A stretch of 64,000 nucleotides of DNA from Rhizaria sp. SCN 62-66 (GCA_001724265.1 MEDY01000010.1:62001-126000); one strand, 5' to 3'. Shown: positions 1-12,100, numbered from the stretch's first letter. Translations and numbers: made by a program. Notes: a model not told the origin generated them from the letters alone.

Positions 1-953
1 GGGCTGCTGGCGGCGCTGCCATCGCGGCTGCCGCTGCTGCTGCCGGGAGCCGCAACCGCGCTGGACGAGGCCGCGTGCGGCGTGGCGCTCTACCTCAGCA
101 AGCGCGGCGACCTCTCGCGGCAAGCGCGGCACCGCGTTGTGGCGGCGCTGCTCAGCACCGTCACCACGGGCTACGGCGCCGCGGACCTGCCCCCGCTCAC
201 GGTTACCGCGGCGGACATGGAGCACGCTGCGCAGTCGGCCGAGGCGACCGTGGTCAACGTGCTGCGGGCCACGCCGGGCAACGCCACGGCTGCGCTGCCC
301 GCCAGCGACGCCGCCGCGCTGCTGCCGGTCGCCCTGTGGGCCGCGGTGCCCACGGACGCCGTCGCCGCACTGCTGCAGCGCGGCGAGCGTGCGCTCTCTG
401 AAAGCGCGGACCACAGCGCTTACCACGACGACAGCGGGGACGCCGTCGCTGCGGCTGTGCCTGGGGGTGGGCTGGCTTTGGAAGCGACGCGCGTACTCGT
501 CGCCTCGATCCGCTCGACGACATCCACCGCCAACAACCACAGCCATGGCCACGGCCACAATAACAACAACAACAGCAACAACGCTGCTGGCGCTGCGCAT
601 GACAGCGCTGCCCACAGCAACCCGATTGCCAACGCGTCTCTGGTGTCCAACTCCGCGCTGGTCTCGCTGACGGCGCTGGAGAAGGCCCTCGCGCGCGGCG
701 CCGACGCGCTCAAGACGCAGGTCGGCTTGCTGATGCCAGTCGCGGTCATGCGCGTGGGCGCGCCGTCCCTCGGCGCGCTGCTTGCGCCTGACGCCACGAC
801 CGGAGGCGGCGGCACGCCTGCTGCGACGCATGGGGCTGGCGAAGGAGAGAGTCTGGGCGATAAGGCCAAGGCGCTGTTCTCGAAGTTCAAACACCGGAAT
901 CAGCCGCAGCAGCACAACGAAGCTCGCGCTCATGAACAACAACAACAGCAATC

Positions 954-1003
<50 letters not shown>

Positions 1004-1089
1004 AACAAGCTCAGACAGAGACGCAGAGTGACGCCGGCAAGGTTGTGAATGCGGCCAAGGAGAAGTTGAAGAACTGGTTCAAGTGGTAA
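1..1089 (+). CDS. 3' end of a Gln-rich protein of unknown function (5' partial)
   Basis: The frame is open from base 1, so the gene starts outside the window; the ATG at 82 is internal. The visible 362 residues begin with a leucine/alanine-rich, probably helical part (LYLSKRGDLSRQARHRVVAA, then TVVNVLRATPGNATAA). A His/Asn-rich linker follows around residues 175-200. After that come a lysine-rich segment (DKAKALFSKFKHRN), a polyGln run and a short amphipathic end, KEKLKNWFKW, closed by TAA. GC-rich codon use stops sharply at the stop codon. I do not recognise the family. The helical repeats could belong to an alpha-solenoid or a BTB/BACK-like protein, but no diagnostic motif is visible. The coding call is firm; the function is unknown. 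Confidence 0.8.
955..1008 (+). repeat. (CAG)n/CAA trinucleotide tract encoding polyGln
   Basis: Eleven CAG codons in a row, then mixed CAA and CAG, all read as glutamine in the C-terminal part of the first gene. Tracts of the same trinucleotide recur in other genes of the window. Confidence 0.9.
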
Positions 1090-1527
1090 ATGAAACGTAC
1101 TCGAGCTTGCAGTGTAACACTTCATGTTTTTTACAAATTAAGATTGATTCGGGTAATTCCATTGAAATGATAGACTTTCATATGTACTTCTATGTTAACA
1201 CTTTTCACATTTAAATAATACATTTTTATTTTCATATCTCTTCATTTTGAACCACGGCTCATTTTTGCTATTTTTGTCGTAAGCATCAGGCCACAGGTCG
1301 TCAATAGGAAGCTAGAAGAGAGAGAGCCTTTCTGAAAGTGAGATTGCATCTAAAGTTTTGATTCTTGATTTACGACTCACAACATCCGTGACGTACAGTG
1401 TTGTTACGATACCCAGTGCATATTTAATCTACAATTTACAGATATATTATATACACTCGTAAATAACTCAATCATAACCGTGTACACCTTGATTACAATC
1501 CGACCCACGCAGATTTCCGTTCCGGTC
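1090..1527. other. AT-rich intergenic region with putative NAPRT promoter
   Basis: It holds the 3' flank of the Gln-rich gene and the upstream region of the NAPRT gene. A run of TATATTATATA lies at about 1442-1453, some 75 bases before the ATG, and could serve as a TATA-like element. No RNA gene or convincing ORF is visible. Confidence 0.5.
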
Positions 1528-3243
1528 ATGTCTTCTTCCTCCGCCGCCCCCGCGGCGGCTGCCACCACCCCCGCCCTCGCTGCCGCTTCCGCCGTGCCGC
1601 AGGAGACCCCTCTCCCCATTCTTGCGCCGAAGCCCCCTGCGAAGATCGACTCGATGGGCCCGCACAACAACATGGTGGATGCACTGCTCACAGATCTCTA
1701 CCAGATCACGATGGCCTACGCCTACTGGAAGTCTGGCCGCCACAACGACGACTCCGTGTTCGAGCTCTTCTTCCGCAAGAACCCATTCGAGGGCGAATTC
1801 ACCGTTTTTGCCGGGCTCGACGACGTGCTGCGCTTCGTCAACACCTTCGGCTTCTCGGCCGAGGACTGCGCCAACCTGGCTGAGCGTTTCCCCACCTGGG
1901 ACAAGGCCTTCTGGGGTTATCTCCAGTCGCTCTCAGCCAAGGACATCAAGCTCTACGCCATCAAAGAGGGCTCTATCGTGTTCCCGCGCATCCCGCTGCT
2001 GCGCGTCGAGGGCCCGATCGCGATCTGCCAGCTCATGGAGACGACGCTGCTCGTGTTGTGCAACTACGCGTCGCTGCTCACCACCAACGCCGCGCGCCAC
2101 CGCCTCGCCGTGGGGCCCAGCAAGACGCTGCTCGAGTTCGGCATGCGCCGCGCACAGGGCCCCGACGGCGCGATGTCCGCGAGCCGCTACTCGTACATGG
2201 GCGGCTTCGATGGTACGTCCAACGTCAAGGCCGCCATCATGTTCTCGCTCGCTATGTCGGGCACGCACGCGCATTCGTTCGTCGCCGCCTTCTCCTCGCT
2301 CTCCGAGGTGTCCGTGAGCACGCTTGAGCACGCGCAGACGGGCGAGAAGGTCGAGTTCCTGGCCAAGGTGCTCGATTACCGCGCCAAGCTCAACCGCCCC
2401 AACACAAACTCTGGCGAGCTCGCCGCCTTCGTCTCCTACGCGCAGGCCTTCCCCACGGCCTTCCTCGCGCTCATCGACACCTACGACACGCTGCAGTCCG
2501 GACTGTGGAACTTCCTCGCCGTCTCCCTGGCGCTCAACGACCTCGGCTACAAGCCGCGCGGGCTGCGCCTCGACTCGGGCGACTTAGCGTACCTTTCCCG
2601 CCGCTGCCGCGCTGCCTTCGTTGACGTGTCGGCGCAGTTCGGCGTCGCGTTCGAGAAGCTGACGATTGTGGCGAGCAACGACCTGAGCGAGAAGATCCTG
2701 TGGGCGCTCAAGGAGCAGGGCCACGAGATCGACTCGTTCGGTATCGGCACCAACCTCGTTACGTGCTCGATCCAGCCAGCGCTGGGCGGCGTGTACAAGC
2801 TCGTCGAGGTCAACGGCAACGCGCGCATGAAGATTTCGCAGGACCACGCCAAGGTGACGATCCCGGGCCGCAAGGCGGCCTTCCGCCTCTTCTGCCAGAT
2901 GGGCCAGCCCATCCTGGACTACATGCAGCACGCCTCAGCCGCGCCGCCGCAGGCCGGTGACCGCGTGCTGTGCCGCCACCCGTTCGACGCCAACAAGCGC
3001 GTTTACGTGACGCCCTCGCGTGTGGAGCCGCTGCACGATCTGGTGTGGGACGGCGCGCTTACGGCGCCGCTCGAGGACCTCGACGTGCGCCGTGCGCGCG
3101 TGACGCAGCAGCTGACCGACATCCGCGAGGACTACCTGCGCCGGATCAACCCCACGCCGTACAAGATCTCGCTCTCGCCGGAGCTCTTCACCTACATGCA
3201 CGACCTCTGGCTCCACGAGTCCCCCATCGTCGAGATTAACTAA
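1528..3243 (+). CDS. NAPRT: Nicotinate phosphoribosyltransferase
   Basis: Converts nicotinate and PRPP (with ATP) to nicotinate mononucleotide, the first step of the Preiss-Handler NAD salvage pathway; normally cytosolic. The protein has 571 residues, close to the usual 530-560 plus a short Ala/Pro-rich N-terminal extension. Family signatures in order: LLTDLYQITMAYAYW (about residues 54-68), FELFFRKNPFEGEF, LLEFGMRRAQGPDG followed by SRYSYMGGFDGTSN (about 200-240), SGTHAHSF with the active-site region His, LRLDSGDLAYLSRRC, and the phosphate-binding part FGIGTNLVTCSIQPALGGVY. No intron. I chose the ATG at 1528 because codons before it are AT-rich and the open frame upstream has no ATG. It ends in TAA. 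Tandem with the Gln-rich gene, convergent with the next. Confidence 0.97.
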   Translation: MSSSSAAPAAAATTPALAAASAVPQETPLPILAPKPPAKIDSMGPHNNMVDALLTDLYQITMAYAYWKSGRHNDDSVFELFFRKNPFEGEFTVFAGLDDVLRFVNTFGFSAEDCANLAERFPTWDKAFWGYLQSLSAKDIKLYAIKEGSIVFPRIPLLRVEGPIAICQLMETTLLVLCNYASLLTTNAARHRLAVGPSKTLLEFGMRRAQGPDGAMSASRYSYMGGFDGTSNVKAAIMFSLAMSGTHAHSFVAAFSSLSEVSVSTLEHAQTGEKVEFLAKVLDYRAKLNRPNTNSGELAAFVSYAQAFPTAFLALIDTYDTLQSGLWNFLAVSLALNDLGYKPRGLRLDSGDLAYLSRRCRAAFVDVSAQFGVAFEKLTIVASNDLSEKILWALKEQGHEIDSFGIGTNLVTCSIQPALGGVYKLVEVNGNARMKISQDHAKVTIPGRKAAFRLFCQMGQPILDYMQHASAAPPQAGDRVLCRHPFDANKRVYVTPSRVEPLHDLVWDGALTAPLEDLDVRRARVTQQLTDIREDYLRRINPTPYKISLSPELFTYMHDLWLHESPIVEIN

Positions 3244-3861
3244 GCGCGAGCGCGAGCGAGATTTGCTCAACAATAGTCAGACGGTGGGATGTTAATGTCG
3301 TTCCGGCTCAAGAACGTTGTACATGCGAGGTGTTGTTGAACACGCGCGTGTACAGTTTTTGCTGATGTCTATTTTTTTTAAAGTAGTTTTTGTACTTTTG
3401 TGATTGATTGTTGTTCTAGACACTAACGCAATGTGCGACTTGGGTTGGAGAGTGTTTGCAGTCGTTTGTCATGTCGTTTTCTTCGTGTCTCCCTTTTTTG
3501 TTTGCTTCATGGTAACCAGACGAAGCTATTTTCGTTCCTTGTTTTTCGCTGTACTTGCTGATCCCACCCATTTCTCTGTCCATTGATCTGTGCTCATTTC
3601 TAAACTTCCATATACACATGTTTTTTTTTTGACGAATTTGAAGAATTGAATATGTAAAATTATCGGTATAAAAAGAAGACTATGTATAGAAAGAAAACGC
3701 CTATGATCATCACAACACATATCAATGGCTATTGGAGTGACTCAAACAAGGCTCAACAGACCTAGACTGGCCCCTCTGCAAGGCTTTTGCACTTCGCACT
3801 CACTCCATCCAACCCATTCTGACTGTAACTCTGGCAGTGGCCATTGCTGTTCACAGCTCGC
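3244..3861. other. AT-rich gap between convergent genes
   Basis: Holds the 3' flanks of NAPRT (+) and the secreted-protein gene (-). It has T runs (around 3370 and 3621-3630) and a TATAAAAAG string near 3667. The short ORFs have AT-rich codons unlike the genes, so I call no gene here. Confidence 0.5.
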
Positions 3862-6256
3862 TCACTGCATGTACACGACGTACTGCGGCAACTCCCCCGC
3901 GATGGCGCTCATGAAGATGCGGTCGTTGCCAGTCATGTGCGTGGCGTACTGGACCCAGATGTTGTTGCGGTCACCCATCTTATGCGATTCGAGCAGCTTG
4001 AACAGCATTTCGCGACGCAGGTTCATCGCAGCCTGCTGGTTGAAGATGAACGCTTGCGTGCCCTAAATAAAGCAATAACGAAATGATGAATTGAATCAGA
4101 ACGTGAGAAAGACGGTATACAATGAAGGAGACAAGAAACTACACCATTCAAAATTAAAAACACGTTGAATCATCACAATTTCAGTGTCGACAAGTTCGAG
4201 TTATATCGCATTTGCGTCTCTGTCACCACGTACCTGCTGCGGCCGGTAGCTAGACCCGGGGACCCAGAAGCCCTGCGACTTGAAGGCCGTTGTGTCGGTC
4301 CTATTGGCCCACAGCAGGGGCTTCTCGGCCGCGGGACCCTTGTCGCGCAGCTTCTTCATGCGCTTGATGTCGGCCATCTCCTGCTGCTTCGCCGTCGGCT
4401 TCGACGCCTCCGCGGACACCTCCGCCAAACTCTCACTGTTGCTGCCGCTCTCGCTCTCAGTCTGGCTGCCAGCTTCACGGTCGCTTTCGCTGTCACTGTC
4501 GTGGCTGTGGCGCAGCGCGGACTCGGCCGCGATCTCGGCCTCGATCGCGGCCAGCGCAGCGGCCTCGGCCTCCGCCTGCGCCTCCGCGGCCGCGTCGGCC
4601 CCGGACTGGGTCTCGGCCAGAGACGCCTCAGCAGCGTTGGCGTTAGAGCTGGAACCGATGGTGAATTCGTCCGCGTGGGCGCCGTAGACGTCACCACCGC
4701 TGCCCCAGCCAAGCCCACCGGTCATTGCACTGGCCCCTTCGCTCGCCCCAGCCTCAGCAGTGGCCTCAGCAGTGGCGGTGACGATGGCCTCGGTCTCGAG
4801 GAACGCGTTGGGCTTGCTAACGCCGCCCATGCCCTTGGCGGAGGCGGCGTTCTGCGCCTTCTGCGTCTCAAGCCGCTCCTTCTGCGCGGCCACACGCTTG
4901 TCCAGCGCCTCCTGATCGCCGCGGTGGCGCGGCGGCTGCGGGCGCGGTGCGCGGATGGCCTTCTGGAAGGCCTCGTCGTCGAGCATCTCGGCGACGGTGA
5001 GGACCGAGTGCACGTTCTCCTTGACGCAGCTAGCGCTGTTGCGTACGTCGAGGAAGGCCACCTCCTGGTGGTAGCCCTCGGAGACAATGACGCGGAGCCG
5101 GTGCGAGATGGGCCCGTCGACGCCGTGCACGTCGTCGCGCCAGAGCAGCTTGAAGAAAGCCTCGTGCGCCATGTGCACCACGGGCAGTGGCGTCACGAAG
5201 CGCTCGGGGAACTCCATCATCAGGCGGATGGGGAGGGACCCTGAGTGCGCGGGCTGCTTCAGTCCCTCGAGCACGGCGGCCTGGAGGAAGTCGGGGACGG
5301 CTGTTAGGTCGAGCGACTGCGTGCCGACGATGCCGTACTCGTGCCGCATCCACTGCGTGAGCTTGTACAGCGCGTGCACGTCCGTGGTGTAGTAGAAGGA
5401 CTCGTGCCCGCCGCGGCCGCGCGCGATGTCGAGCCACGCGAGCAGAAACTGGTCCGCGTCAACCTGCGTGAACGGCTTGCGCGCGCGCGCGGAGAGGAAA
5501 GCCATCACCTGGACGAACTCACCGAAGTCGCCGCCCCACGTGCGCGGCGAGCCCAGGTGCGACTGGCGGCCGTCGACGCAGGCGAAGGATGCCTGGTACG
5601 ACGACACGAGGCGGACGTCGTTGATGCTGCCGATGAGCCGCTTGAGGTACGGGATGGCCAGCTCGCGCGACGCCGCCACCGTGGTGTCGCGGTGTGTGCC
5701 GGGCTTGTAGAGCGTGATGCGGTGCGGCACTAGGCACTGCGAGTGTTCAAGCTGGCGTACGCGCTCGGGGACGTGGCAGAAGCAGGCCGCCTGCGCCTCG
5801 AGGCCCTTGAGGTCCAGGCGGATCACGCCACCCGCAATCGGTTCGATGTCGACTATAACGAAAATAAGATAAGCAAACAACATGACACAAATTGGTGAGA
5901 TGGAGCGGTGACCGAATGGACAGGTTTGGGATACGAAGGCTGCGATGGGATGGGGGAAGGGACGTACTGTGGGCGCTCTTGAAGAGGTTGTTGGAGGTAT
6001 CGGGGCGCGTGGGGTCGATGGCGTCGTAGTTGACCTCGGGGTCGTTGCCGCCCTCAAGGTCAGCGCCTGTGAAAGCGTCCGTGTCCGCGAAGGTGGCGGC
6101 GTCGGCGTCGGCCTCGGTCCCAGCCGCGGAGGCGAGGGCCGCGTCGGCGGCGGCGGCCACGTCGGCGGAGAACGCTGGCGACGCGCAGAACGCAACCAGC
6201 GCGAGAACAAGCGCCAGCCACGCCGCGCGAAAAGCGTGGCGAGGACGCTCGGTCAT
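3862..6256 (-). CDS. Secreted or ER-luminal protein of unknown function, three exons
   Basis: Exons 5968-6256, 4234-5852 and 3862-4062 join into 702 residues ending in TGA. Both introns (5853-5967 and 4063-4233) start with GTACGT and end in TAG, and the frame is kept (phases 1 and 0). The start MTERPRHAFRAAWLALVLAL is a good signal peptide, with likely cleavage near residue 30 after an ASPAFS-type site. An acidic linker follows, then a conserved-looking globular part at about residues 100-400 with PHRITLYKPGTHRDTT, DGRQSHLGSPRTWGGDFGEF and HESFYYTTDVHALYKLTQW. A long Ala/Glu/Ser low-complexity stretch comes next. The end is again ordered: RREMLFKLLESHKMGDRNN to LPQYVVYMQ. There is no KDEL-type signal and no clear membrane segment. 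I cannot name the family. Divergent from the beta-ureidopropionase gene. Confidence 0.85.
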
Positions 6257-6918
6257 CACACTGCTTGTTAGAATGGTGGCGGAGAGGGCAGAGAGGGTGA
6301 GCAAAGGCAAGGAGCACAAACATGGGTCAAACGAGTGCCTATCACGGTCAATAGTCCGTCAGCAGGCTTTTTGAAGAAAGAGTACAGTTAATAATAGCGG
6401 GGGTATACTATGCGTTATTTAAATTTCAAGAGGACTTCACAATGGTCCGTCTTCGTACGTAGAAGAAGGGGCTAGGTGGTAAGCTCTGCTGGAGTGTTGG
6501 CTGACTGGACCGAGAAATTGTGGTCGTCAAATTTTGTGTTCGCTCTCGAACGATGACAGTCAAATCGAGCTGTTGAAGGGCTCGATCTTGGCAACCCCAT
6601 TGTGAGTGTATTTCTGTCTAGAATAGCGGTTTGGATTATAAATCGAGTATAAACCTGGCTGTATTATGTTCTACGCCAAATGGATTATCGGACCGAGAGG
6701 GATATCAATGCCATATCTTGTTGTCCAAAGCAGCCTTTGGATGCACGAGGCGATTGCTCCATCTGCATGAGAATGACCGCTTCTGGGCATTAATAATCGA
6801 TGTTTCTACGATTCTAGTTTTTTCTTGAGTTGATTCTACTATAGTTACATCTTGATATTGTGCTTGTCTCTCACAACTCTTGCTTTATACCTGGATATTC
6901 GCCCCACAGGTTTCCACC
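6257..6918. other. Divergent intergenic region, putative two-way promoter
   Basis: AT-rich spacer between two genes pointing away from each other, so it should carry both promoters. A perfect 7-bp hairpin (TCCAAAG, loop CAGC, CTTTGGA) lies at 6724-6741. A CCCCACAG string ends just before the beta-ureidopropionase start and could be an acceptor of an intron in the 5' leader. No RNA gene recognised. Confidence 0.45.
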
Positions 6919-8636
6919 ATGAGTGAGGACAAGAAGCAAATCGAGAACGTTTACGACGTCATTGAGAAGTCTGTGCCCGCTGAGACCCTCGGTGCGGTTC
7001 ATCAGCTCCTCTACGGCGGTGCCCCTGTCTATGGTGACATCCCTGCCGCGGCTAAGGAGCTTGCCGAGAAGGAGGACTTCGAGATCCGCTCTTACGTCAT
7101 CCCTTGCAAGGAGGAGCAGCGCCGCGCGCCCCGCCGCGTCAAGATCGCCGCGATCCAGAACCACATCTACGCCCCCACCACGGCCCCTGTCCACGAGCAG
7201 TACAAGGCCATCGAGGCTAAGGTACGTTTTTATCATCTTTTACCCACTTTATTCTGAAGCTGACTCAGTTGTGTTGCCGCCCTCATCCACCTCCTTCTGT
7301 CACCCACTCCCCCGATCTCCGACTCTCACCCTCTCCCCGCCGTAGATCGAGGTGATGCTCGACGCCGCCGCGGCCGCGGGCGCCAACATTGCCGTCCTGC
7401 AGGAGGCGTGGACGTGCCCCTTCTTCTTCTGCACGCGCGAGAAGTACCCCTGGCTGGAGCTGGCCGAGAACGCCGCCACGGGCGAGTCGGTCCAGTTCAT
7501 CCAGCGCAAGGCCAAGGAGCTCAACATGGTCATCGTCACCTCGATCCTCGAGATCGACGAGAACCACGCCGACACCATCTGGAACACCTGCGTCGTCATC
7601 TCCAACAAGTACGTCCCTGCCACTATCTATCACATCCCATCACATACATTCATGGGTCTGCTTCGCAACACAAGTCATGTTTTTGTGGACACGAACCTTT
7701 CACGATCAATATTTCACCACGAGCTCTAAATATGTCATCAAACTACACCCGGGCCAACGGGAAGTTTTATAATGCTCGACATTTTTACTTATCATCATCC
7801 TGATATTCTTTCCCGCTGTTCTTCCCTGCGACCTCTTCAGCGGCGGCATCATCGGCAAGACCCGCAAGTACCACATCCCGCGCGTCGGCGACTTCAACGA
7901 GTCGACCTACTACTTTGAGTCGCAGGACCCGGTCCAGCCTGTCTTCGAGACGGCGTTCGGCCGCATCGGTGTGTCGATCTGCTACTCTCGCCACTTTCCC
8001 CAGGCCTGGCAGTGTCTCGCGCTCAACGGCGCCGAGATCATCCTCAATCCCTCGGCCACCACCGACGGGCTCTCGGAGCCGCTGTGGTCGATCGAGGCGC
8101 GCAACGCCGCCATTGCCAACTCGGTCTTCACCGTCGGCATCAACCGCGTCGGATCCGAGACCTTCCCCAACGAGTACACATCCGGCGACGGCAAGCCCGC
8201 GCACAAGACCTTCGGCCACTTCTACGGCTCGTCCTACGTCGCCGGCCCCACCGGCATGCGCACGCCCGCGCTCTCTCGCACGCGCTCCGGCGTCCTGATC
8301 TCTGACGTCGACCTCAACCAGTGCCGCCAGGTCCGCAACACCTGGGGCTTTCACATGTGCGCGCGCTGGAAGGACTACGCCGAGTACGTCAAATTACACA
8401 ATGTTGTTATGCTAGAACGACATATTATCACGATATCTTTTTTTAGTTCTATTTCTATGCTTTAGAGCTGTAATGCTGTCAACATCAAACTCAATTCACA
8501 TCACAAAACTCATGATCACCTTTCCAATATCTTGTTGCTTAATCATTCCAGGTTCTACAACGCTCAGCTCAAGCCTGACTACAAGCTCCCCATCATCCGC
8601 GACCCCAGCCTCCCCGCCGTCAAGAAGGACGAGTAA
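6919..8636 (+). CDS. UPB1: Beta-ureidopropionase (nitrilase superfamily), four exons
   Basis: Hydrolyses N-carbamoyl-beta-alanine (or N-carbamoyl-beta-aminoisobutyrate) to the beta-amino acid, CO2 and ammonia, the last step of reductive pyrimidine breakdown. Exons 6919-7221, 7346-7608, 7841-8383 and 8552-8636 give 397 residues, near the family's 384-400. All three introns begin with GTACGT. The nitrilase catalytic triad is visible: Glu in [20 protein letters not shown], Lys in [20 protein letters not shown], and Cys in [14 protein letters not shown]. Further family blocks are [48 protein letters not shown] and [13 protein letters not shown]. The N-terminal 60-residue helical extension is typical of the eukaryotic enzyme. 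The ATG at 6919 has a CCACC context. It ends in TAA and is convergent with the next gene. Confidence 0.96.
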
Positions 8637-9122
8637 GTGACAGAACAGACAGGTGCTGCCTTGTTTAACACATACTTCTCACTCTCTGACCGTCTCGTTG
8701 CTTCTTTTGCGCTTCCACATGCTTGAAAGCGCGTTTACATTTCTTGTCCCTGTCTGAACATCATTTGTCTGATTTGATTCGAGTTGGTCGTGTTTGAGTG
8801 ATGACGCGCTCTCTTGCCTGCACTGTACAGCTCAACCGAATGCTGTAGGCGAGTGACGAGTCGTCACTATTGTGGTTCGATTACGTGTTTTGTTTCAACT
8901 ACTGTAATTATTATTCTTTCTTTTCCTGTTTGTAACACACGTCGCTTGATTGTAAAGACAGCACATCAGCAATACATGGTATAACCTTTTGTTTACTTTC
9001 AACATCTGTTCGCATTTGCTCATGAAATGACATGACATAGAGGAAAATTCAATCAATGTATTTCGTATTTATATAACCTTATTTTAATTCAAAGTATCAT
9101 TTCTGCGCGTAATACAAGAATT
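8637..9122. other. AT-rich gap between convergent genes
   Basis: Shared 3' flanks of UPB1 (+) and the large Ala/Ser-rich gene (-). T-rich and A-rich strings occur, but I see no ORF with gene-like codon use and no RNA gene. Confidence 0.5.
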
Positions 9123-12100
9123 TTAGATGTTGTACTCGACGAGACTGGCCTGCGCGAGCTGCGAGGCAATCGTGAGCACCTGCAGCCGCAGCGGCGCCTG
9201 CCGCAGCGCGCCCTTAAGCGTCTTGGGTACGACGATCCCCGCGGTGCTGATGTGGCTTTCGCGCGCCAGCGTCGCCGCGATCGCGCGCTTGCGCTCGGCG
9301 CGCGCGGCGGCCTCGGCGGCCTCGCGGCGCCCGCCCTCGCTCGCGCCGAAGTCATCGTCGTCATCGTCGTCGCCGTCGCGGCCGGTGTCCGAGGGCGTGC
9401 GCAGGCGGCGCCGCGTGACGAGCCGCTTCTGCAGCGGCCCGCGCCACAGCTCCGCCTCCTCGGCCGTCACGGACACATCACCGCGGCGGCGGCGCGCCTG
9501 CTGGCGCGTGTGGCCCTCGAGCACGGTGTGCGCGCGGGCGGCCGCGGCGCGCGCGTCGAAGGGGGCCAGCGTGAAGCTGCGGCCAGTCTCTTCGTCCGTG
9601 ATGCGGAACGTCAGCACTACGAACACGCGCTGCGCGGCCTCAGGCGCGTCCAGGCTGGCCAGCAGGCGCAGCTGCGCGTCGACCTCGGCGGCCGTGACGG
9701 GCGCTGTGTGAGAAAGCGAGAGTTTGTCGCCAGCGCCGGCGCCGGCACGAGAGCGGGCCTCGAGGGCGCGCGCGCGTGCGAGCGTGAGCAAGTCCGCCTC
9801 GTCTTCGTCGAGCACGTCCTCGCTCATGTCGAGCTCGTCGGCGGCCTCGGCCTCGGCGTCCAAGTCAGCGTCGACGTCGCCCAGAAGCTTGTGCTGCGCA
9901 GTAGCAGGCGCGGAGACAGCGGCACGAGAGCTACTGTCCGTGGGAGCGGCAGGCGGGGGAACAGAAGCAACCTCCGTGTTGACGGGCTCAGAGACAGCAG
10001 CAGGAGCGTTGGCGTCGTCCGCGTTGCTGCCCGTGACAGCGCTTGCAGACGCATCTGCGGAGTTAGCGTTCGGATCAACAACTCCGTCAGCGACAGGAGC
10101 CGCCTGATCAGCAGGGGCACTGGCGGCGTCAGACGCGGCGGCACTAGAGTCAGCGGCGGAAGGAACAGCGGCGTCAGTGTTGGCAGCAGCGGCATCAGCC
10201 TCGGGAGCCTTGGTCTGGTCACCACTCTCAACAGCAGCAGCAGCAGGCTCAGTAGACGCAGCGCCTGCGGCAGCATCGGCGGGAACAGCGGCGTCACCCT
10301 CAGGCCGCGCCTCAGCATCAGCCTTGGGAGCAGCCTCCGCACCGGCGTCGGCGGGCTTGGCCTCCGCGTCAGGGTTACCAGTTCCTGTAGGAACGGCGTC
10401 GGCCGGGGCAGCGGTAGCACTCTCAGCATCAGCGGGCACAGCGTCGGTCGCAAGGGCAGCATCAGCGGCCGTCCCGGCATCAGCAGAAACAGGTTCAGCA
10501 ACCATCATCTCAACAGTTGCTGGGGCCGGGGCAACGTCAGTCTTTTGCTCATCGCGGTCAGCAGTAACGCTCTCAGTCTTCGCAGCCTCTGCTGCAGCAG
10601 CGGGGGCCGCTTCAGCGTCCGCTTCGGCCTTGGCCTTGGCAGCAGCCCTGGCCGCGGCCGCGGCGGCCGCCCGGGCCTCAGCGCGCGCAGCCTTGCCAGC
10701 CGCGGCGGCGCGGCGCTTCCGGAGGATCGAGGCTGCGATTTGGCTATGGTGCGCGGCGGCCACGGCCTCGAGCGACAGCGCAGAGAAGGCGTGCAGCAGG
10801 AACGACGGCACCGCGACGGGCGCCGCGCTCTGCTGCTGCTGCTGCTGTTGCTGCTGTTGCGGGGGCTGTGGCAGGGCAGTGGTGGTGGAGTTGGGCGACG
10901 AAGAGGGCGGCGCGGGGCGGCGGCTGCGGTCGGTGGACTTGCGCGACAGCGTCCCCTGCTGCTGCTGCGGCTGCGCGGTGGTGGAGTGCGTGGCGGTGAC
11001 CGAGGGCGCGGTCGAGTACTGCGAGATGAGCGACGAGTCCAGCGCGCCGAGCCCGCGGCGCGTTGCCGCGCGCAGCAGCTTCGAGCCCGTGGGCGCAGCG
11101 TTATGGGCGCTGTGCGTGCTGCTGGGCTCGGCGTGGTGATGCGCCAAGTCGGCGTCGGTGAGAGACGACGAAACGAAGTCCACGAGCGAGTCGTCGCAGC
11201 CACCAGCAGCCGCAGCAGCAGCGTCGGTGGAGACGTTGACCGCTGCGTCCGAGTCGGCGTGCGCGTCGGTCGCGATCGCCTGCGTCGTCTGCGAGAACGA
11301 CGCGGCGAACCGCTGCGCGCGCGGGCCGGCCGCCGGGGCCGCAGCGGCGGTGGCGGCGCTGGCGGGCGGCGCGACAAACACGGGCAAGTCCTCCGTGGCC
11401 TCCTTGAGTAGCGCCATCGTAGTCGCGAACCCGGCCCCGGCGCCGCCGCGGACGCCGCCGCCGGTCACCGCGCCGCCCAGCGAGCTCGTGCCAGTCAGCC
11501 CGCCGGTGAGGTCGCCGGCGGCGGTGTCGTCGGGCGCGGTGGAGAGCGCGATGATGTGGAAGTCAACCGCGACTGACGCCGCGGCGGCGCGCTTGTTAAG
11601 CGCGCCGATGACCTGCGTGGCGTCATTGGGCCGACGCAGCAGCGCGAGCTCCAGCGGCGACGCGCCCAGCGCCGAAGACAGCACCGCGGCGTGCAGCGCC
11701 GAGGCCGAGGGCTGCGGCACGCGCATCGCGGCGGCCGCGGCGGCGTCGGCGGCGGCTAGCGCGGCCGTCGGCGACTGCCGCTGTCCGCCTCTGGACGACA
11801 GACCGCGGTTCGCGGCCGCCGCGCCGGTCGAGCCCGCGCCGCCGCCGGCCGCCGCGCCAGAGCCAGAGCTCGAGCCGGAGCCGGAGCCGGTGAGCAGACG
11901 GGGTGGGGTGAAGCCGCGCGGGGAGCTGCTGCCGGCGGCGTTGCCGGAGCGCGAGATCGACCGGGGGGACGACCGGGCCGCGGGCACGGCGCCGCTGCTG
12001 TTGCCGGCGATGGAGACGGTCCGGCCGCCGGGCAGGGGCGGGACAGGGCTATGCGAGCGACCGCTGCCGTTGCCGCTGGCGCCGGCGTTGCTGTTGCTGC

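Noticed and set aside
1480-1527. Upstream GTG start for NAPRT
   Set aside because: No ATG precedes 1528 in frame, and the codons before it are AT-rich leader-like sequence.
3404-3720. Small ORFs on both strands in the gap after NAPRT
   Set aside because: AT-rich codons unlike every accepted gene, no motif, and located between two convergent genes.
4165-5244. 359-codon plus-strand ORF opposite the secreted-protein gene
   Set aside because: It spans an intron and an exon of the minus-strand gene and reads as an Arg/Gly/Leu-rich shadow.
9252-11411. 719-codon plus-strand ORF opposite the large Ala/Ser-rich gene
   Set aside because: It mirrors a GC-rich gene on the other strand. Its Arg/Gly/Leu-rich translation has no motif, and the minus strand has a consistent spliced gene through here.
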